A stretch of 64,000 nt of DNA from Alphaproteobacteria bacterium (GCA_020850755.1 JADZEB010000004.1:248001-312000); one strand, 5' to 3'. Counted from the stretch's first letter, positions 25,046-35,249 are shown. Made by a program: numbers and translations. The notes: generated from the sequence alone by a model not told the origin.

Positions 25046-27244
25046 CTACTGCATGAAGCGGCGCACGACATTCTCCAGCATGCGCGAGATGGGGTTGTCG
25101 TAGCCATTGTGCGACAGGCTGCCGCAGAAGGTGATCGAGCCCACGGCGAATACCGCCCCGCCCTTGGGCGTCTCGTAGAACACGATCTCGCCGCGGATCA
25201 GGTCCTGGGGCTTCTCGCCCGAGACGGTCCAGAGATGCGAGAGCAGTTCCTCCGGCACGACCACGAAATGCGCCTGGTGGTTCTCCGATCGCGCCAGGAT
25301 CAGCGCGTGCAGCGGCGTGCCTAGCGTGAAGTCGGCGCGGTCGAGCTCGAACCCCGCCGCGCCCCCGCCTGACAGGCCGAAATCGCCCAGTATCTCCTCC
25401 TCCACGCCGGCGAAGATCCAGGCCGCGCGGGGGTTGGATGCCGCCGGCATGCGGCGATAATGGGAGCCCTCGAACAGCCCCTGGCCGGAGAAACCGACAC
25501 CACCCACCATCTGCGGCGGCCGGCCGTTGCGCCGCCACAGCCCGCCGAAGCCGCCATCGAGGGCGTTGTAGTATTCGCCCGGCTCGGCCGCCCAGGAGCG
25601 GATGCCACCTTCCGCCCGCCTGATCTCGATCACGCCGGGCACGCGCGGGCTGCGCGCGATGCGCCAATAGCAGCCGTTGCCACCGAGATAGCAGAGCCGC
25701 CCGCCGCCCTCGGTATAGGCGGCGATGGCATCGAGCGTGCCGGGCGTGTGGTATTCGGGGTGCGATCCGGTCAGCACCGCGCGATAGGGCCGCAGCAGCG
25801 CCACACCCTCCTCGTCGAGGTCCTCGTCGGTGATCACGTCGAAGGGCAGGCCCTTGGCCTCCAGCCAGTCGAGCAGGTGCGTATCGGCCGGGAAATGGCG
25901 CAGCCCTGATCCGCGCGCATCGTTGAAGGTCAGGAAGCCCGGGCGCATGGTCAGTATCGGGCGCAGGCGCGAGCTGTAGCAGATGCCGCTGCCGTCGGAA
26001 TGCTTGTTGTAGGTGGCGCGGCCATAGTCGGTATGCTCGTCCGGATTGTGCGGATAGGCGCCCCAGGCGGCACGGCGGGCGCGGAAGGCATCGTCGGTGT
26101 TGCCGCGCGCATGGTTGGCATAGGCTTGGTAGGTGAAGGTCGAGGCCAGGAACGCGATCGGCGCCGTTGCCTGCCCCTTGGGCGGCAGGACGTAGAAGGG
26201 GACGATATCCTGGTGCCCGCCGCCGGCGATCTTCACGCCATAGACGCCGCTTTTCATGTCGGGCGGGATGTTGACGGAGAAGTCCGTCGGCCAGCCGCAA
26301 TCGTAGAGATCATCCTCGTGGAAATGGATCGCGGCATACTCGGATGGCGCGTGGCGCCAGCACATCTCGGCGCCGGTCCAGCGCGAGCTGCGCACCGCGC
26401 GCGTGGGCAGGTTGACCGTCACGCCATGCAGACCGTGCGGCCCGGCATCGATGATCGCCTGCCCTTCGATCGCCTGCGCGAAATCCCACCAGGCGATGAC
26501 CGCGCCGGGCAATCGGCGCGGATCGGGGCAGGCTGGCTCCGCGCCCTCATGCCAGCTGGCGAGGATGGCGGGATCCTCGATCCGGCCGTTGAAGTGTTGC
26601 GCGACCTCGCCGCCGGCCCCCTGGCTCGCAGCGATCAGAAGCGGCGCCGCAGGAGCCAGGTCGAGCGGCGCCGACGATACCGCCTCCGTCTGCCCTGAAT
26701 CATCGAGCGCGAGGGCAGGAGCGTGCGGCAACTGGCCAAGCGCGATGCGCCCGGTCCCCGGGTCGATTGCCGCCCACAGCCGATACCAGCGCGAGACGGC
26801 CGGTTTCGCATCCAAGGCCGCACGCACGATCCTGCCGGCACCATCCGTTACCTCCAGGGCGGCGCCATTGGCCGACAGCAGCAGCGCATAGCCCCTGCCT
26901 TGCGCGTCGCGCTGGCTCAGCACTGCCTGCGGCGCCTCGCGCAGCAGGGTCGGCATCACGTTCAGCGTGATCGTGAACGGCCCGCGCGGCGCCAGCGCGC
27001 CCGCCGGCGGCACGCGCGCATAGGAGCCGAGCCGCGTCGGTTGGAAGCGCGAGGGGTAGCGCCCGGCCCAGGCGGCGGGCAAGTCGAGCAGCTTCATGCC
27101 CGGCCCGGCCGGGTTGGGATCGCCATGCACGATGCGCACGAGGCTCGCCTGGTAGGGCTCGGCGAGCGTGCTGCTGACCTTGACCTCAAGGCGCCCGCCA
27201 GGACGGGCCGAGAAGCGATCGAGATAACCTGTCAGTGCCAGCAT
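25046..27244 (-). CDS. N,N-dimethylformamidase large (beta) subunit-like amidohydrolase
   Basis: A 732-residue protein resembling the DMFase large subunit, an unusual mononuclear-iron amidohydrolase (reference enzyme about 760 residues). The N-terminal 300 residues are a lectin/LamG-like beta domain (e.g. HFNGRIEDPAIL); the C-terminal part is the class-I-glutamine-amidotransferase-like core. TGSHPEYHTPGTLDAI (H495, E497) is the conserved HPEY block whose Glu, as I recall, ligates iron; STFTYQAYANHARGN and the YLGGNGCYWR motif are also present. The start is ATG 27244; the small DMFase subunit gene is absent nearby. Many homologues occur without it, so the natural substrate may be another N-substituted amide. 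Confidence 0.75.
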   Translation of the reverse strand: MLALTGYLDRFSARPGGRLEVKVSSTLAEPYQASLVRIVHGDPNPAGPGMKLLDLPAAWAGRYPSRFQPTRLGSYARVPPAGALAPRGPFTITLNVMPTLLREAPQAVLSQRDAQGRGYALLLSANGAALEVTDGAGRIVRAALDAKPAVSRWYRLWAAIDPGTGRIALGQLPHAPALALDDSGQTEAVSSAPLDLAPAAPLLIAASQGAGGEVAQHFNGRIEDPAILASWHEGAEPACPDPRRLPGAVIAWWDFAQAIEGQAIIDAGPHGLHGVTVNLPTRAVRSSRWTGAEMCWRHAPSEYAAIHFHEDDLYDCGWPTDFSVNIPPDMKSGVYGVKIAGGGHQDIVPFYVLPPKGQATAPIAFLASTFTYQAYANHARGNTDDAFRARRAAWGAYPHNPDEHTDYGRATYNKHSDGSGICYSSRLRPILTMRPGFLTFNDARGSGLRHFPADTHLLDWLEAKGLPFDVITDEDLDEEGVALLRPYRAVLTGSHPEYHTPGTLDAIAAYTEGGGRLCYLGGNGCYWRIARSPRVPGVIEIRRAEGGIRSWAAEPGEYYNALDGGFGGLWRRNGRPPQMVGGVGFSGQGLFEGSHYRRMPAASNPRAAWIFAGVEEEILGDFGLSGGGAAGFELDRADFTLGTPLHALILARSENHQAHFVVVPEELLSHLWTVSGEKPQDLIRGEIVFYETPKGGAVFAVGSITFCGSLSHNGYDNPISRMLENVVRRFMQ

Positions 27245-27273
27245 CGCCTGGACCTTTCGCTTGACCCGGCGCC

Positions 27274-28098
27274 CTACCCGTCCGAGGCGTCCGGTGCCGC
27301 CACCTTGGGATAGATGTTCCCGTAATAGCGCCGAAGCTCCGCGATCTGCCCGGCGGGCGGCTGTGCGTAGGCCCCGCGCCGGCTGGTATAGCGCCCGCCC
27401 ATCAGCCGGTTCATCTTCACCGCCGCCTCGCCGGCCTTCAGGAGCGCGGTCGGGCCGTTCAGCACCGGCGCCCCGCGCCCGGCCTCGTGGATGCCGGCAT
27501 CCGCTAGCAGCACCATCGCCACGCCCACGGCAGGGATGACCACTTCGGCGCCGGCGGCGACGCAGCGATCGGCAGCGAAGCGGAACTGGTCGAGGATGCT
27601 CGTGCGTGCCGGCCCGGGCGAGAAGGCAACGTCGAGATCGACCAGCCGTTCGACCTGCATCCGTTCCACCGCCGCCACGCGCGAGGAGAGGCCGTAGCTT
27701 GCGACATTCTCGAGCATGCGCGTGGCATGCTTGTCGTTCGAGATGACAAGACCGACGCTCGCCCCCATCTGGCAGGCGGTGAGGAGCGCCGTCTCGCACA
27801 GGCCGAGCACCGGCACCGAGGCGATCTCGCGCGCCGCGCGCAACCCGGGATCGCCGAAATTGCCGAGCAGGATGCCGTCATACTCCTCCGCCTCGGCGCG
27901 CTCGACATTCTCCAGCACCTCGATCGTCTCGATGAATTCGAGATAGCGATACTGGTCGCCGATGCCGCCGCGCCGGGTGATGCCGTGGATGTCGATGCGC
28001 GTGCCGGGATCGGCGGCCCGATCCAGCACGCCGCGCAGCGCGCGGCTGTAGGCAGGCCAGGCATCCGGGCGGGTCATCGACTGGTACCAGAAGCGCAT
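27274..28098 (-). CDS. Asp/Glu/hydantoin racemase-family protein lacking both usual cysteines
   Basis: A 274-residue member of the aspartate/glutamate/hydantoin racemase fold. The ATG at 28098 has AGGA about 9 bases upstream. The first catalytic-loop block reads [10 protein letters not shown] (78-86), where hydantoin racemases have Cys at the position of N80; the second reads [10 protein letters not shown], with V191 where Cys is expected. C101 in GLCETA is the only Cys close to an active-site loop. Racemisation by the two-thiol mechanism is therefore doubtful; a lyase, isomerase or binding role remains possible. It lies 29 bases before the DMFase-like gene in the same operon. Confidence 0.7.
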   Translation of the reverse strand: MRFWYQSMTRPDAWPAYSRALRGVLDRAADPGTRIDIHGITRRGGIGDQYRYLEFIETIEVLENVERAEAEEYDGILLGNFGDPGLRAAREIASVPVLGLCETALLTACQMGASVGLVISNDKHATRMLENVASYGLSSRVAAVERMQVERLVDLDVAFSPGPARTSILDQFRFAADRCVAAGAEVVIPAVGVAMVLLADAGIHEAGRGAPVLNGPTALLKAGEAAVKMNRLMGGRYTSRRGAYAQPPAGQIAELRRYYGNIYPKVAAPDASDG

Positions 28099-28136
28099 TC
28101 GTCTTGTTCCTGCTGTGGTTTGCTGCGCACGCGTTC

Positions 28137-29165
28137 CTAGGCGGCTGCGGCCCGCGCGACCTCGGCGAGTTCCTCGGCCAGCGGCAGGCCCATCTCGCGC
28201 TCGCCGCGCTCGATCGCGCCGATCAGTGCGATCAGCTTGCGGATGGTCGGCACCGCGATCCCGTGGTGCTCGGCAGTCGCCACCACGGGCCCGAGCTGCG
28301 CCGCGACATCGGTCTGGCGCTTGCGCACGGCCAGGTCGCGCCAGATGCCGCTGCGCGGCTTGGCGGTGCGCCGGTTGAAGCCGGTCATCTGCTCGATCGA
28401 GGCCCCGATCCCGGCGGCATCGTTGCGGCGGAAGGATTCCGGGTCGAAGCCGTTGAAGCCGAGCACGGCCACGCCCTCGGCCGCGGCCACCGCCAGCACC
28501 TCCTGCACCAGCCGCACATTCAATTGCCTGAGCGCGGGCGAGCGGATGAAATTGGCAATCGTCTCGTTGGTCAGCGCGCTGGCCTTCAGCAGCGAGCCAT
28601 AGGCGCACTTGCCCCAGAGATAGCCCCAGATGTTGTCGGACAGCACGGCGTTCGGCTCGAAATCCTTGAGTGTCGCGTGCAGTGCCGTCAGCCGGGGGGT
28701 GGTGCTGCCGTCAAGCTCGCCCACCACGACGGCGCCGCGATTACCGAACATGATCTCGCCAGGGCCATGCCAGTCGGCGCCGTAGTTGACGAAGGCCCCG
28801 ATCGTGCGTTGCTTGCCGACGATGCCGGCAATGGTGATCTCGTTCAGTCCGTTCTGCATCGAGACGACATAGCCATCGGGCGCAAGGTGCGGCAGCAGCA
28901 TGCGCGCCGCGCCCTCGGTATGATGCGCCTTCACTGCGAGAAAGATGCGCCGGAAATGTCCGGTCAGCCGGTCGGGCGTCACCGCCGGCGCGCCCACGGT
29001 GAACTCGTCGATCGGACCGCTGATGCGCAGCCGCCCGGCGGCGATCTCGGCCACATGCTCGGCCACCAGATCGACGAACAGCACCGGATGCCCGGCACGG
29101 ACGAGATAGGCACCCATGGTGCCGCCGATGGCGCCAGCGCCCCAGATCAGGATCGGGTCGGACAT
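28137..29165 (-). CDS. Ketopantoate reductase (PanE/ApbA) family oxidoreductase
   Basis: A 342-residue NADP-dependent 2-keto-acid reductase-like protein. N-terminal Rossmann motif [24 protein letters not shown] with the first conserved Lys, SMQNGLNE, and a C-terminal helical domain with [19 protein letters not shown] carrying the second Lys. True pantoate synthesis is unlikely in this catabolic setting; PanE-like paralogues often act on other 2-keto or 2-hydroxy acids. First gene of the four-gene operon (38-base gap to the racemase-like gene), divergent from the FAD oxidase at 29349. Confidence 0.8.
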   Translation of the reverse strand: MSDPILIWGAGAIGGTMGAYLVRAGHPVLFVDLVAEHVAEIAAGRLRISGPIDEFTVGAPAVTPDRLTGHFRRIFLAVKAHHTEGAARMLLPHLAPDGYVVSMQNGLNEITIAGIVGKQRTIGAFVNYGADWHGPGEIMFGNRGAVVVGELDGSTTPRLTALHATLKDFEPNAVLSDNIWGYLWGKCAYGSLLKASALTNETIANFIRSPALRQLNVRLVQEVLAVAAAEGVAVLGFNGFDPESFRRNDAAGIGASIEQMTGFNRRTAKPRSGIWRDLAVRKRQTDVAAQLGPVVATAEHHGIAVPTIRKLIALIGAIERGEREMGLPLAEELAEVARAAAA

Positions 29166-29348
29166 CGCGCGAACTCCCTTGCCCCGGCCATGCCGCCGAG
29201 CCTAGGGGTGGGTCGCCGCGCCGGCAAGGGCCGGTGGCCCGCACGCCAACCCCGGACCGGCGCCAGCCCCGCTGGCAAGCCTTCCCGCCCGCTGCTACAT
29301 CTCCCGCTCCGCAGGGCAGGTTGGCCGATCAGGGAGCAGACGAGCGCG

Positions 29349-30458
29349 ATGAGCTTCGATGTCGATTGCGTGGTGGCCGGGGCCGGCGTGGTGGGCCTTG
29401 CCGTGGCGCGCGCCCTTGCCCTGTCCGGCCGCGAGGTGCTGGTGATCGAGGCGGCCGAGGGGATCGGCACCGAGACATCCTCGCGCAACAGCGAGGTGAT
29501 CCATGCCGGAATCTACTATCCCGCCGGCAGCATGATGGCGCGCACATGTGTCGCTGGCCGGCGCCTGCTCTATGCCTACTGCGCCGAGCGCGGCATCCCG
29601 CACAAGAACTGCGGCAAGCTGATCGTCGCCACCGCCGAGGACGAGAACGCCAAGCTCGCCGCGATCAAGGCGCGTGCGGAGGCGAATGGCGTTGAGGGCA
29701 TGAAGCTTCTCTCGGCCGGGGAGGCGCAGCGGCTGGAGCCCAACCTGCGCTGCACCGCGGCCCTGCTTTCCCCCACCACCGGGGTGATCGACAGCCACGC
29801 CTACATGCTGGCGCTGCAGGGCGATGCCGAGCATGCGGGCGCCACCTTCGCCTTCCACAGCCCGATCGCGGCCGGGCGGGTGCGGCGGGGCCGGATCGAG
29901 CTGGATGTCGGCGGTGCCGAGCCGATGACGCTCTCCTGCCGGCTGTTCGTGAACAGTGCCGGACTGCACGCGCCTATGCTCGCGCGCCGCATCGACGGCA
30001 TGCCGGCCGAACAGATCCCGCAGGCATATTTCGCCAAGGGCAACTACTTCACCCTGACCGGTCGCTCGCCCTTCACGCGGCTGATCTATCCGGTGCCGGT
30101 GCCGGGGGGTCTTGGCGTGCACATCACCATCGACATGGGCGGGCAGGCCCGCTTCGGCCCCGACGTGCAGTGGATCGACCGGATCGACTACACGGTCGAT
30201 CCCAGGCGGGCGGACGCCTTCTACGAGGCGGTGCGCCGCTACTGGCCCGACCTCAAGGACGGACAGATCCAGCCCGGCTATGCCGGCATCCGGCCGAAGA
30301 TCGTGCCGCAGGGCGCCCCGGCGCAGGATTTCGTGGTGCAGGGCCCAGCCGTGCATGGCGTTCCCGGCTTGATCAACCTGTTCGGGATCGAGAGCCCCGG
30401 CCTGACCGCGTCGCTCGCGCTCGCCCGCCATGTCACCGAGCTTGCCGCCCGCCCCTAG
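29349..30458 (+). CDS. FAD-dependent oxidoreductase, L-2-hydroxyglutarate dehydrogenase-like
   Basis: A 369-residue DAO-type flavoprotein. Dinucleotide motif [17 protein letters not shown] (8-24); [18 protein letters not shown] is the signature block of the L2HGDH/LhgO group. The C-terminal GYAGIRPKI and [15 protein letters not shown] complete the FAD site. Such enzymes oxidise L-2-hydroxy acids and hand electrons to quinone. The ATG at 29349 begins the conserved region; a GGGAG lies rather far upstream. It stands alone, 113 bases before the acyl-CoA synthetase operon. The substrate may be a 2-hydroxy acid other than hydroxyglutarate. Confidence 0.8.
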   Translation: MSFDVDCVVAGAGVVGLAVARALALSGREVLVIEAAEGIGTETSSRNSEVIHAGIYYPAGSMMARTCVAGRRLLYAYCAERGIPHKNCGKLIVATAEDENAKLAAIKARAEANGVEGMKLLSAGEAQRLEPNLRCTAALLSPTTGVIDSHAYMLALQGDAEHAGATFAFHSPIAAGRVRRGRIELDVGGAEPMTLSCRLFVNSAGLHAPMLARRIDGMPAEQIPQAYFAKGNYFTLTGRSPFTRLIYPVPVPGGLGVHITIDMGGQARFGPDVQWIDRIDYTVDPRRADAFYEAVRRYWPDLKDGQIQPGYAGIRPKIVPQGAPAQDFVVQGPAVHGVPGLINLFGIESPGLTASLALARHVTELAARP

Positions 30459-30571
30459 GCGCCGTGCCGCCTCCGGGCCGCACCCGGCCGGTTCCATTCG
30501 CGGCGTGATCGTCTAACATGAGCCCCCGACCAGCCGCCGCCGATGTCGGAGCAGATTCAGGACCCCCTGCC

Positions 30572-32233
30572 ATGTCGCCCCCGGCCACCAAACCCGGACC
30601 GTTCGACGCGGGATTGGAGCGCAACGCGGCCAATTTCGCTCCCCTCACACCGCTTTCGTTCCTGGACCGCGCGGCCGACGTCTATCGTGACAAGGTGGCC
30701 GTCATTCATGGCGGATCGCGGTTCACCTATGCCGAGATGCGGGGCCGGGTGCGCCGGCTCGCCTCGGCTTTGCGGGCGCGCGGCATCGGGCTCGGCGACA
30801 CGGTAGCGGTGATGGCGCCGAACATTCCCGCGCTGCTTGAAGCGCATTACGGCGTGCCGCTTGCCGGTGCAGTGCTGAATGCGATCAATATCCGCCTCGA
30901 TGCGCAGTCGATCGCCTTCATCCTCGACCATGGCCAAGCCAAGATCCTGATCGTCGATGGCGAGTATGCCGACACTGCGCGCACCGCCCTGGCCCAGGCC
31001 AAGGCGAAGCCTCTGGTCATCGACATCGACGACGCCGAGGGGCCGCCCGCCGCACGGCAGCGTATCGGCGCCCTGACCTACGAGGCATTGCTGGCCGAAG
31101 GCGATCCGGCGGCCGAGCTGGCCCGGCCGGCCGATGAATGGCAGGCCATCTGCCTGCTCTACACCTCGGGCACCACGGGCAACCCGAAGGGGGTCGTCTA
31201 TCACCATCGCGGCGCCTATCTGAATGCGCTCGGCAATGCGCTGGCCTTCGGGCTGTCGGATCGCTCGGTCTATCTCTGGACGCTGCCGATGTTCCATTGC
31301 AGCGGCTGGACCTATACCTGGGCGGTCACGGCGGCGGGCGGGACCCATGTCTGCCTGCGCAAGGTCGAGCCCGCGCACATCTTCGCGCTGATCGGCGCGC
31401 ACCGCGTCACGCATATGTGCGGTGCGCCGATTGTCCTCAATGCGCTGGTGCATTCGCCCGATGCGCCGAAATCCGCCTTCGCCCAGCGCGTCGAGGTGGC
31501 AACGGGCGGCGCCGCCCCGCCCTCGCCCGTGATCGCGGCGATGGAACGGATGGGCTTCCGCGTCACGCATCTCTACGGCCTGACGGAGAGCTTCGGCCCC
31601 TCGATGCTGTGCGTCATGCCTGAATCCTGGGACGCGCTCGACCTGCCCGTCCGCGCCGCGCTGATGGCCCGCCAGGGCGTGCGCATGCCGACGCTCGATG
31701 AGTTGATCGTCGCCGATCCGGAGACGCTCGCCCCGGTGCCAGCGGACGGCGCAACGATCGGCGAGATCCTGCTGCGCGGCAACACGATCATGAAGGGCTA
31801 TCTCGGCAATCCGAAAGCGACCGCCGATGCCTTTCGCGGCGGCTGGTTCCATACCGGCGACCTTGCCGTGGTGCACGCCGACGGCTATGTGGAAGTGAAG
31901 GACCGCTCGAAGGACATCATCATCTCGGGCGGGGAGAACATCTCCTCGATCGAGGTCGAGGAGGCGCTCTACAAGCACCCCGCCGTGCTGGAGGCTGCGG
32001 TGGTGGCGCGCCCCGACGAGAAGTGGGGCGAAAGCCCCTGTGCCTTCATCACGCCCAAGCCCGGAACCGAACCCCCAAGGGAGGATGCGGTCATCGCTTG
32101 GTGCCGCGATCATCTAGCCGGCTTCAAGATCCCGCGCACCATCGTGTTCGGCCCCTTGCCGAAAACCGCTACCGGCAAGATCCAGAAATACGTGCTGCGC
32201 GAACAGGCGCGCGCCCTCGGCCCGCGCCGATGA
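30572..32233 (+). CDS. Acyl-CoA synthetase (AMP-forming), LvaE-like by context
   Basis: ANL-superfamily ligase of 553 residues that activates a carboxylic acid with ATP and CoA. P-loop YTSGTTGNPKG at 197-207, YGLTE motif, HTGDLA, DRSKDIIISGGENISSIEVE hinge region, and the C-terminal adenylation Lys in PKTATGKIQK. The sequence is of the medium-chain (AlkK/DmdB) type. I take ATG 30572, which has AGGA 9 bases upstream; ATG 30518 has no ribosome site. It overlaps the SDR start by 4 bases. In the levulinate pathway the equivalent enzyme makes levulinyl-CoA; see the neighbouring dehydrogenase, kinase and small protein. Confidence 0.85.
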   Translation: MSPPATKPGPFDAGLERNAANFAPLTPLSFLDRAADVYRDKVAVIHGGSRFTYAEMRGRVRRLASALRARGIGLGDTVAVMAPNIPALLEAHYGVPLAGAVLNAINIRLDAQSIAFILDHGQAKILIVDGEYADTARTALAQAKAKPLVIDIDDAEGPPAARQRIGALTYEALLAEGDPAAELARPADEWQAICLLYTSGTTGNPKGVVYHHRGAYLNALGNALAFGLSDRSVYLWTLPMFHCSGWTYTWAVTAAGGTHVCLRKVEPAHIFALIGAHRVTHMCGAPIVLNALVHSPDAPKSAFAQRVEVATGGAAPPSPVIAAMERMGFRVTHLYGLTESFGPSMLCVMPESWDALDLPVRAALMARQGVRMPTLDELIVADPETLAPVPADGATIGEILLRGNTIMKGYLGNPKATADAFRGGWFHTGDLAVVHADGYVEVKDRSKDIIISGGENISSIEVEEALYKHPAVLEAAVVARPDEKWGESPCAFITPKPGTEPPREDAVIAWCRDHLAGFKIPRTIVFGPLPKTATGKIQKYVLREQARALGPRR

Positions 32234-33006
32234 GCGGCACGACAAGCCCGGCCCCGCTTTCCGGCAAGGTGGCGCTGGTCACTGGCGCCTCGTCCGGGCT
32301 TGGCCGGCACTTCGCGCGCGTGCTGGCCGCCGCCGGCGCGCATGTTGCCATCGCCGCGCGCCGGACCGACGCGCTCGACGCGCTGGCGCGGGATATCGCC
32401 GCGATAGGGGGGCGCGCCCACGCGGTGGCGATGGATGTGCGTGATGCCCGCTCGGTCGAAGACGGCGTCGCAGCTGCGGAATCCGCGCTAGGTCCGATCG
32501 ACATCCTGGTCAACAATGCTGGCATCGCCACGACCCGCGCCTTTCTCGACCAGGACGAGGCCGAGTGGCGGTCGGTACTGGACACCAACCTCCACGGCGC
32601 CTGGCGCGTTGCCCGGGCATGCTCAACGCGCATGGCTGCGGCCGGACGGGGCGGCACGATCGTCAATACCGGCTCGATCCTCGGCCTGCGCGTCGCTCGC
32701 CATGTCTCGGCCTATGCCGCCGCCAAGGCCGCGCTGCACAGCCTCACCGCCAGCATGGCGATGGAACTGGCCCGCCACGGCATTCGCGTCAATGCGCTTG
32801 CGCCCGGCTATGTCGCCACCGAGTTGAACCGCGACTTCCTGTCCGGCCCCGCCGGGCGGGCGATGCTCAAGCGCGTGCCGCTCGGCCGCTTCGGCGAGCC
32901 GGCCGATCTCGATGGCGCACTGATGCTTATCGTCACCGACGCCGGCCGCTACATCACCGGCAGTGTCATCGTTGTTGATGGCGGCCACAGCCTCGGCTTC
33001 CTCTGA
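32230..33006 (+). CDS. SDR oxidoreductase, LvaD-like by context
   Basis: Classical SDR of 258 residues: TGASSGLG (18-25), NNAG (95-98), Ser149 in NTGSILG, Y162-A-A-A-K166 and VNALAPGYVATELN. The ATG overlaps the ligase TGA (ATGA). In the lva pathway an SDR reduces the 4-keto group of levulinyl-CoA to 4-hydroxyvaleryl-CoA; this gene occupies the matching place, but the substrate is inferred from neighbours only. Confidence 0.85.
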   Translation: MSGTTSPAPLSGKVALVTGASSGLGRHFARVLAAAGAHVAIAARRTDALDALARDIAAIGGRAHAVAMDVRDARSVEDGVAAAESALGPIDILVNNAGIATTRAFLDQDEAEWRSVLDTNLHGAWRVARACSTRMAAAGRGGTIVNTGSILGLRVARHVSAYAAAKAALHSLTASMAMELARHGIRVNALAPGYVATELNRDFLSGPAGRAMLKRVPLGRFGEPADLDGALMLIVTDAGRYITGSVIVVDGGHSLGFL

Positions 33007-33033
33007 GGCCGCGCACAGGAAGGACAAGGACGC

Positions 33034-34230
33034 ATGGACTTCACACTCAGCCCCGAGATCGAGCAGCTTCGCCTGCGCGTGCGCGACTTCGTGGCGCAGG
33101 AGATCCTGCCGCTCGAGGGCGATCCCGCCACCTATGGCGAGGGCGAGAATATCGGCTCCGCGGCGCTCGCCACCTTGCGCGCCAAGGCCAAGGCCGCCGG
33201 GCTTTGGGCGCCGCAGATGCCCAAGGATCGCGGCGGCATGGGCCTGTCGGTCGTCGGCATGGCCGCATTGTACGAGGAGATGGCGCGCTCGATCTTCGGT
33301 CCCGTCTCGTTCAACTGCGCCGCGCCAGACGATGGCAACATGATCGTTCTCAACAAGGTGGGCACGAAGGCGCAGAAGGATCGCTGGCTGCAGCCGATCA
33401 TCGACGGGGCCGTGCGCTCGGCTTTCGTGATGACCGAGCCGATGCCAGGCGCGGGATCGGACCCATCGGCGATGCGCACCACGGCCACGCGCAAGGGTGA
33501 TCGCTGGGTCGTGAATGGCGAGAAGTGGTTCATCACCGGCGCGGGCGAAGCGAGGCATTTCATCCTGGTCGCGCGCACCAGCGACGATACGCGCAAGGGC
33601 CTGTCTGCATTCATGTTCCATGCCGACCAGCCGGGCTGGCGCATCCTGCGCCGCATCCCGATCATGGGACCTGAGGAGCATGGCGGGCACTGCCAGATCG
33701 CCTTCGACGGGCTGGAGATACCGGCCGAGAACCTGCTGCTCAAGGAAGGCGACGGGCTCAAGATCACGCAGATCCGGCTCGGCACGGCGCGGCTGACGCA
33801 TTGCATGCGCTGGCTCGGCATGGCCAAGCGTGCGCTGGAGATCTGTTCGGGCTATGTGCGCGAACGCCAGAGCTTCGGCGCCTCGCTAGCCGAACACGAA
33901 GGCGTGCAGTGGATGCTGGGCGAGGCGGCGATGGAGATCGAGATCGGCCGCCTGCTTACCATGCGCGCGGCTTGGAAGCTCGACCAGGGCGATTTCGCGC
34001 GCAAGGAAGTGTCGATGGCCAAGATCGCCGTCGCGGACGTGCTGCACAAGGCGGTCGACACGGCCATCCAGCTGCTTGGCGCGCGCGGCTATTCCAAGGA
34101 TACGCCACTCGAATGGATGTATCGCTATGCGCGGCAGGCGCGCCTGGTCGATGGCGCGTCCGAGGTGCACAAGATGGTGCTGGCGCGCTTCCTGATGCAG
34201 GAGGGGATGGAGTTCTGGTCGTGGCGCTAG
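33034..34230 (+). CDS. Acyl-CoA dehydrogenase, ACAD10/11 and LvaC-like
   Basis: Flavoprotein of 398 residues with the three-part ACAD fold: N-terminal helical domain (MDFTLSPEIEQLRLRVRDFV), beta domain with AFVMTEPMPGAGSDPSAM and EKWFITGAG, and C-terminal helices with RERQSFGASLAEHEGVQWML and LGARGYSKDTP. At the position of the usual catalytic Glu near the C-terminus (IYEGTS in MCAD) it has LVDGASE with Asp373, as in ACAD10/11-type enzymes to my recollection. Those work with an APH-type kinase on 4-phosphorylated acyl-CoAs. The kinase gene follows immediately and overlaps by 10 bases. Confidence 0.87.
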   Translation: MDFTLSPEIEQLRLRVRDFVAQEILPLEGDPATYGEGENIGSAALATLRAKAKAAGLWAPQMPKDRGGMGLSVVGMAALYEEMARSIFGPVSFNCAAPDDGNMIVLNKVGTKAQKDRWLQPIIDGAVRSAFVMTEPMPGAGSDPSAMRTTATRKGDRWVVNGEKWFITGAGEARHFILVARTSDDTRKGLSAFMFHADQPGWRILRRIPIMGPEEHGGHCQIAFDGLEIPAENLLLKEGDGLKITQIRLGTARLTHCMRWLGMAKRALEICSGYVRERQSFGASLAEHEGVQWMLGEAAMEIEIGRLLTMRAAWKLDQGDFARKEVSMAKIAVADVLHKAVDTAIQLLGARGYSKDTPLEWMYRYARQARLVDGASEVHKMVLARFLMQEGMEFWSWR

Positions 34231-35249
34231 CCGAGGCGAACCCGCCCTCGGCCCTTGCGCGCTGGCTCGCCCAGGCGCTCGGCGCCGATTCCGTGCGCAT
34301 CACCGGCTGGCAGAGGATGTCGGGCGGCGCGGTGCAGGAGAACCACGCGCTCGACTGCGTCGTGATCGTTGCCGGGCGCGAGCAGGGCCATCGCTTCGTC
34401 CTGCGCACGGATGCGCCCTCGGCCGTCGCGGTTAGCCGCTCGCGGGCCGAGGAGTTCGCGATCCTGCGCGCCGTGCATGCGGCCGGCGTACCTGCGCCGC
34501 GCGCGATCGCGCTCTGCGAGGACGAGGCCGTGCTCGGCCGGCCCTTCTACATCATGGAGCGGCTGGATGGCATCGCCGCCGGGCACATCCTGGTGCGCGA
34601 CGACAAGTGGCAGGGCGATCGCGTCGCCTTGGCGGGGCAGCTTGGCGAAGCACTTGCGCGACTGCACGCGATCCGCCCGCCGCGCTCGGACCTGGCCTTC
34701 CTCGGCGCGCCGCCCGCCGATGCCGCGCACGCCGCGATCGGCAAGTATCGCGCCTGGTTGGACCAGGCCGGCCTCGCACGCCCTGCGCTGGAATGGGGCC
34801 TGCGCTGGCTGGAGCGCCATGCGCCGGCGCCCGGCCCGGCGGTGCTCTGCCATCGCGACTATCGCACCGGCAACTACCTGGTCGCGGGGGACAAGGTGAC
34901 CGGGATCCTGGACTGGGAGTTCGCCGGATGGTCGGACCGGCACGAGGATGTCGGCTGGTTCTGTGCCAAATGCTGGCGCTTCGGCCAGAACGGTCGCGAG
35001 GCTGGCGGCATCGGCGCGCGCAAGGATTTCTATCGCGGCTATGCAGCAGCCGGAGGGGCATCGATCGATCCCGCTGCCGTCGCCTACTGGGAGAGCATGG
35101 CGCATGCGCGCTGGGCGGTGATCGCGCTCCAGCAGGGCGAGCGCCACCTTTCCGGCGCCGAGCCATCGCTCAATCTCGCCCTGACCGGGCGCATGGTGGC
35201 CGAGATCGAGCTTGAACTGCTGCGTCGCACGGCGCCGGAGGCAGCCTGA
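34221..35249 (+). CDS. APH-type phosphotransferase, LvaA-like by context
   Basis: A 342-residue kinase of the aminoglycoside-phosphotransferase superfamily. Catalytic loop CHRDYRTGNYLV with D213 and N218; metal-binding D231 in ILDWEFAGWSD; substrate-lobe GRPFYIMERLDG. The start is GTG 34221 with GGAG 8 bases upstream, overlapping the dehydrogenase end by 10 bases. In LvaA of Pseudomonas putida and the kinase domain of ACAD10/11, such proteins phosphorylate the 4-hydroxyl of a 4-hydroxyacyl-CoA before the ACAD removes phosphate. Antibiotic modification is unlikely given the operon. Confidence 0.82.
   Translation: MALAEANPPSALARWLAQALGADSVRITGWQRMSGGAVQENHALDCVVIVAGREQGHRFVLRTDAPSAVAVSRSRAEEFAILRAVHAAGVPAPRAIALCEDEAVLGRPFYIMERLDGIAAGHILVRDDKWQGDRVALAGQLGEALARLHAIRPPRSDLAFLGAPPADAAHAAIGKYRAWLDQAGLARPALEWGLRWLERHAPAPGPAVLCHRDYRTGNYLVAGDKVTGILDWEFAGWSDRHEDVGWFCAKCWRFGQNGREAGGIGARKDFYRGYAAAGGASIDPAAVAYWESMAHARWAVIALQQGERHLSGAEPSLNLALTGRMVAEIELELLRRTAPEAA

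Noticed and set aside
34221..35249. Aminoglycoside resistance gene
   Set aside because: The APH-type kinase motifs are genuine, but the operon with acyl-CoA enzymes and the DUF6285-like protein points to acyl-CoA metabolism, not drug modification.
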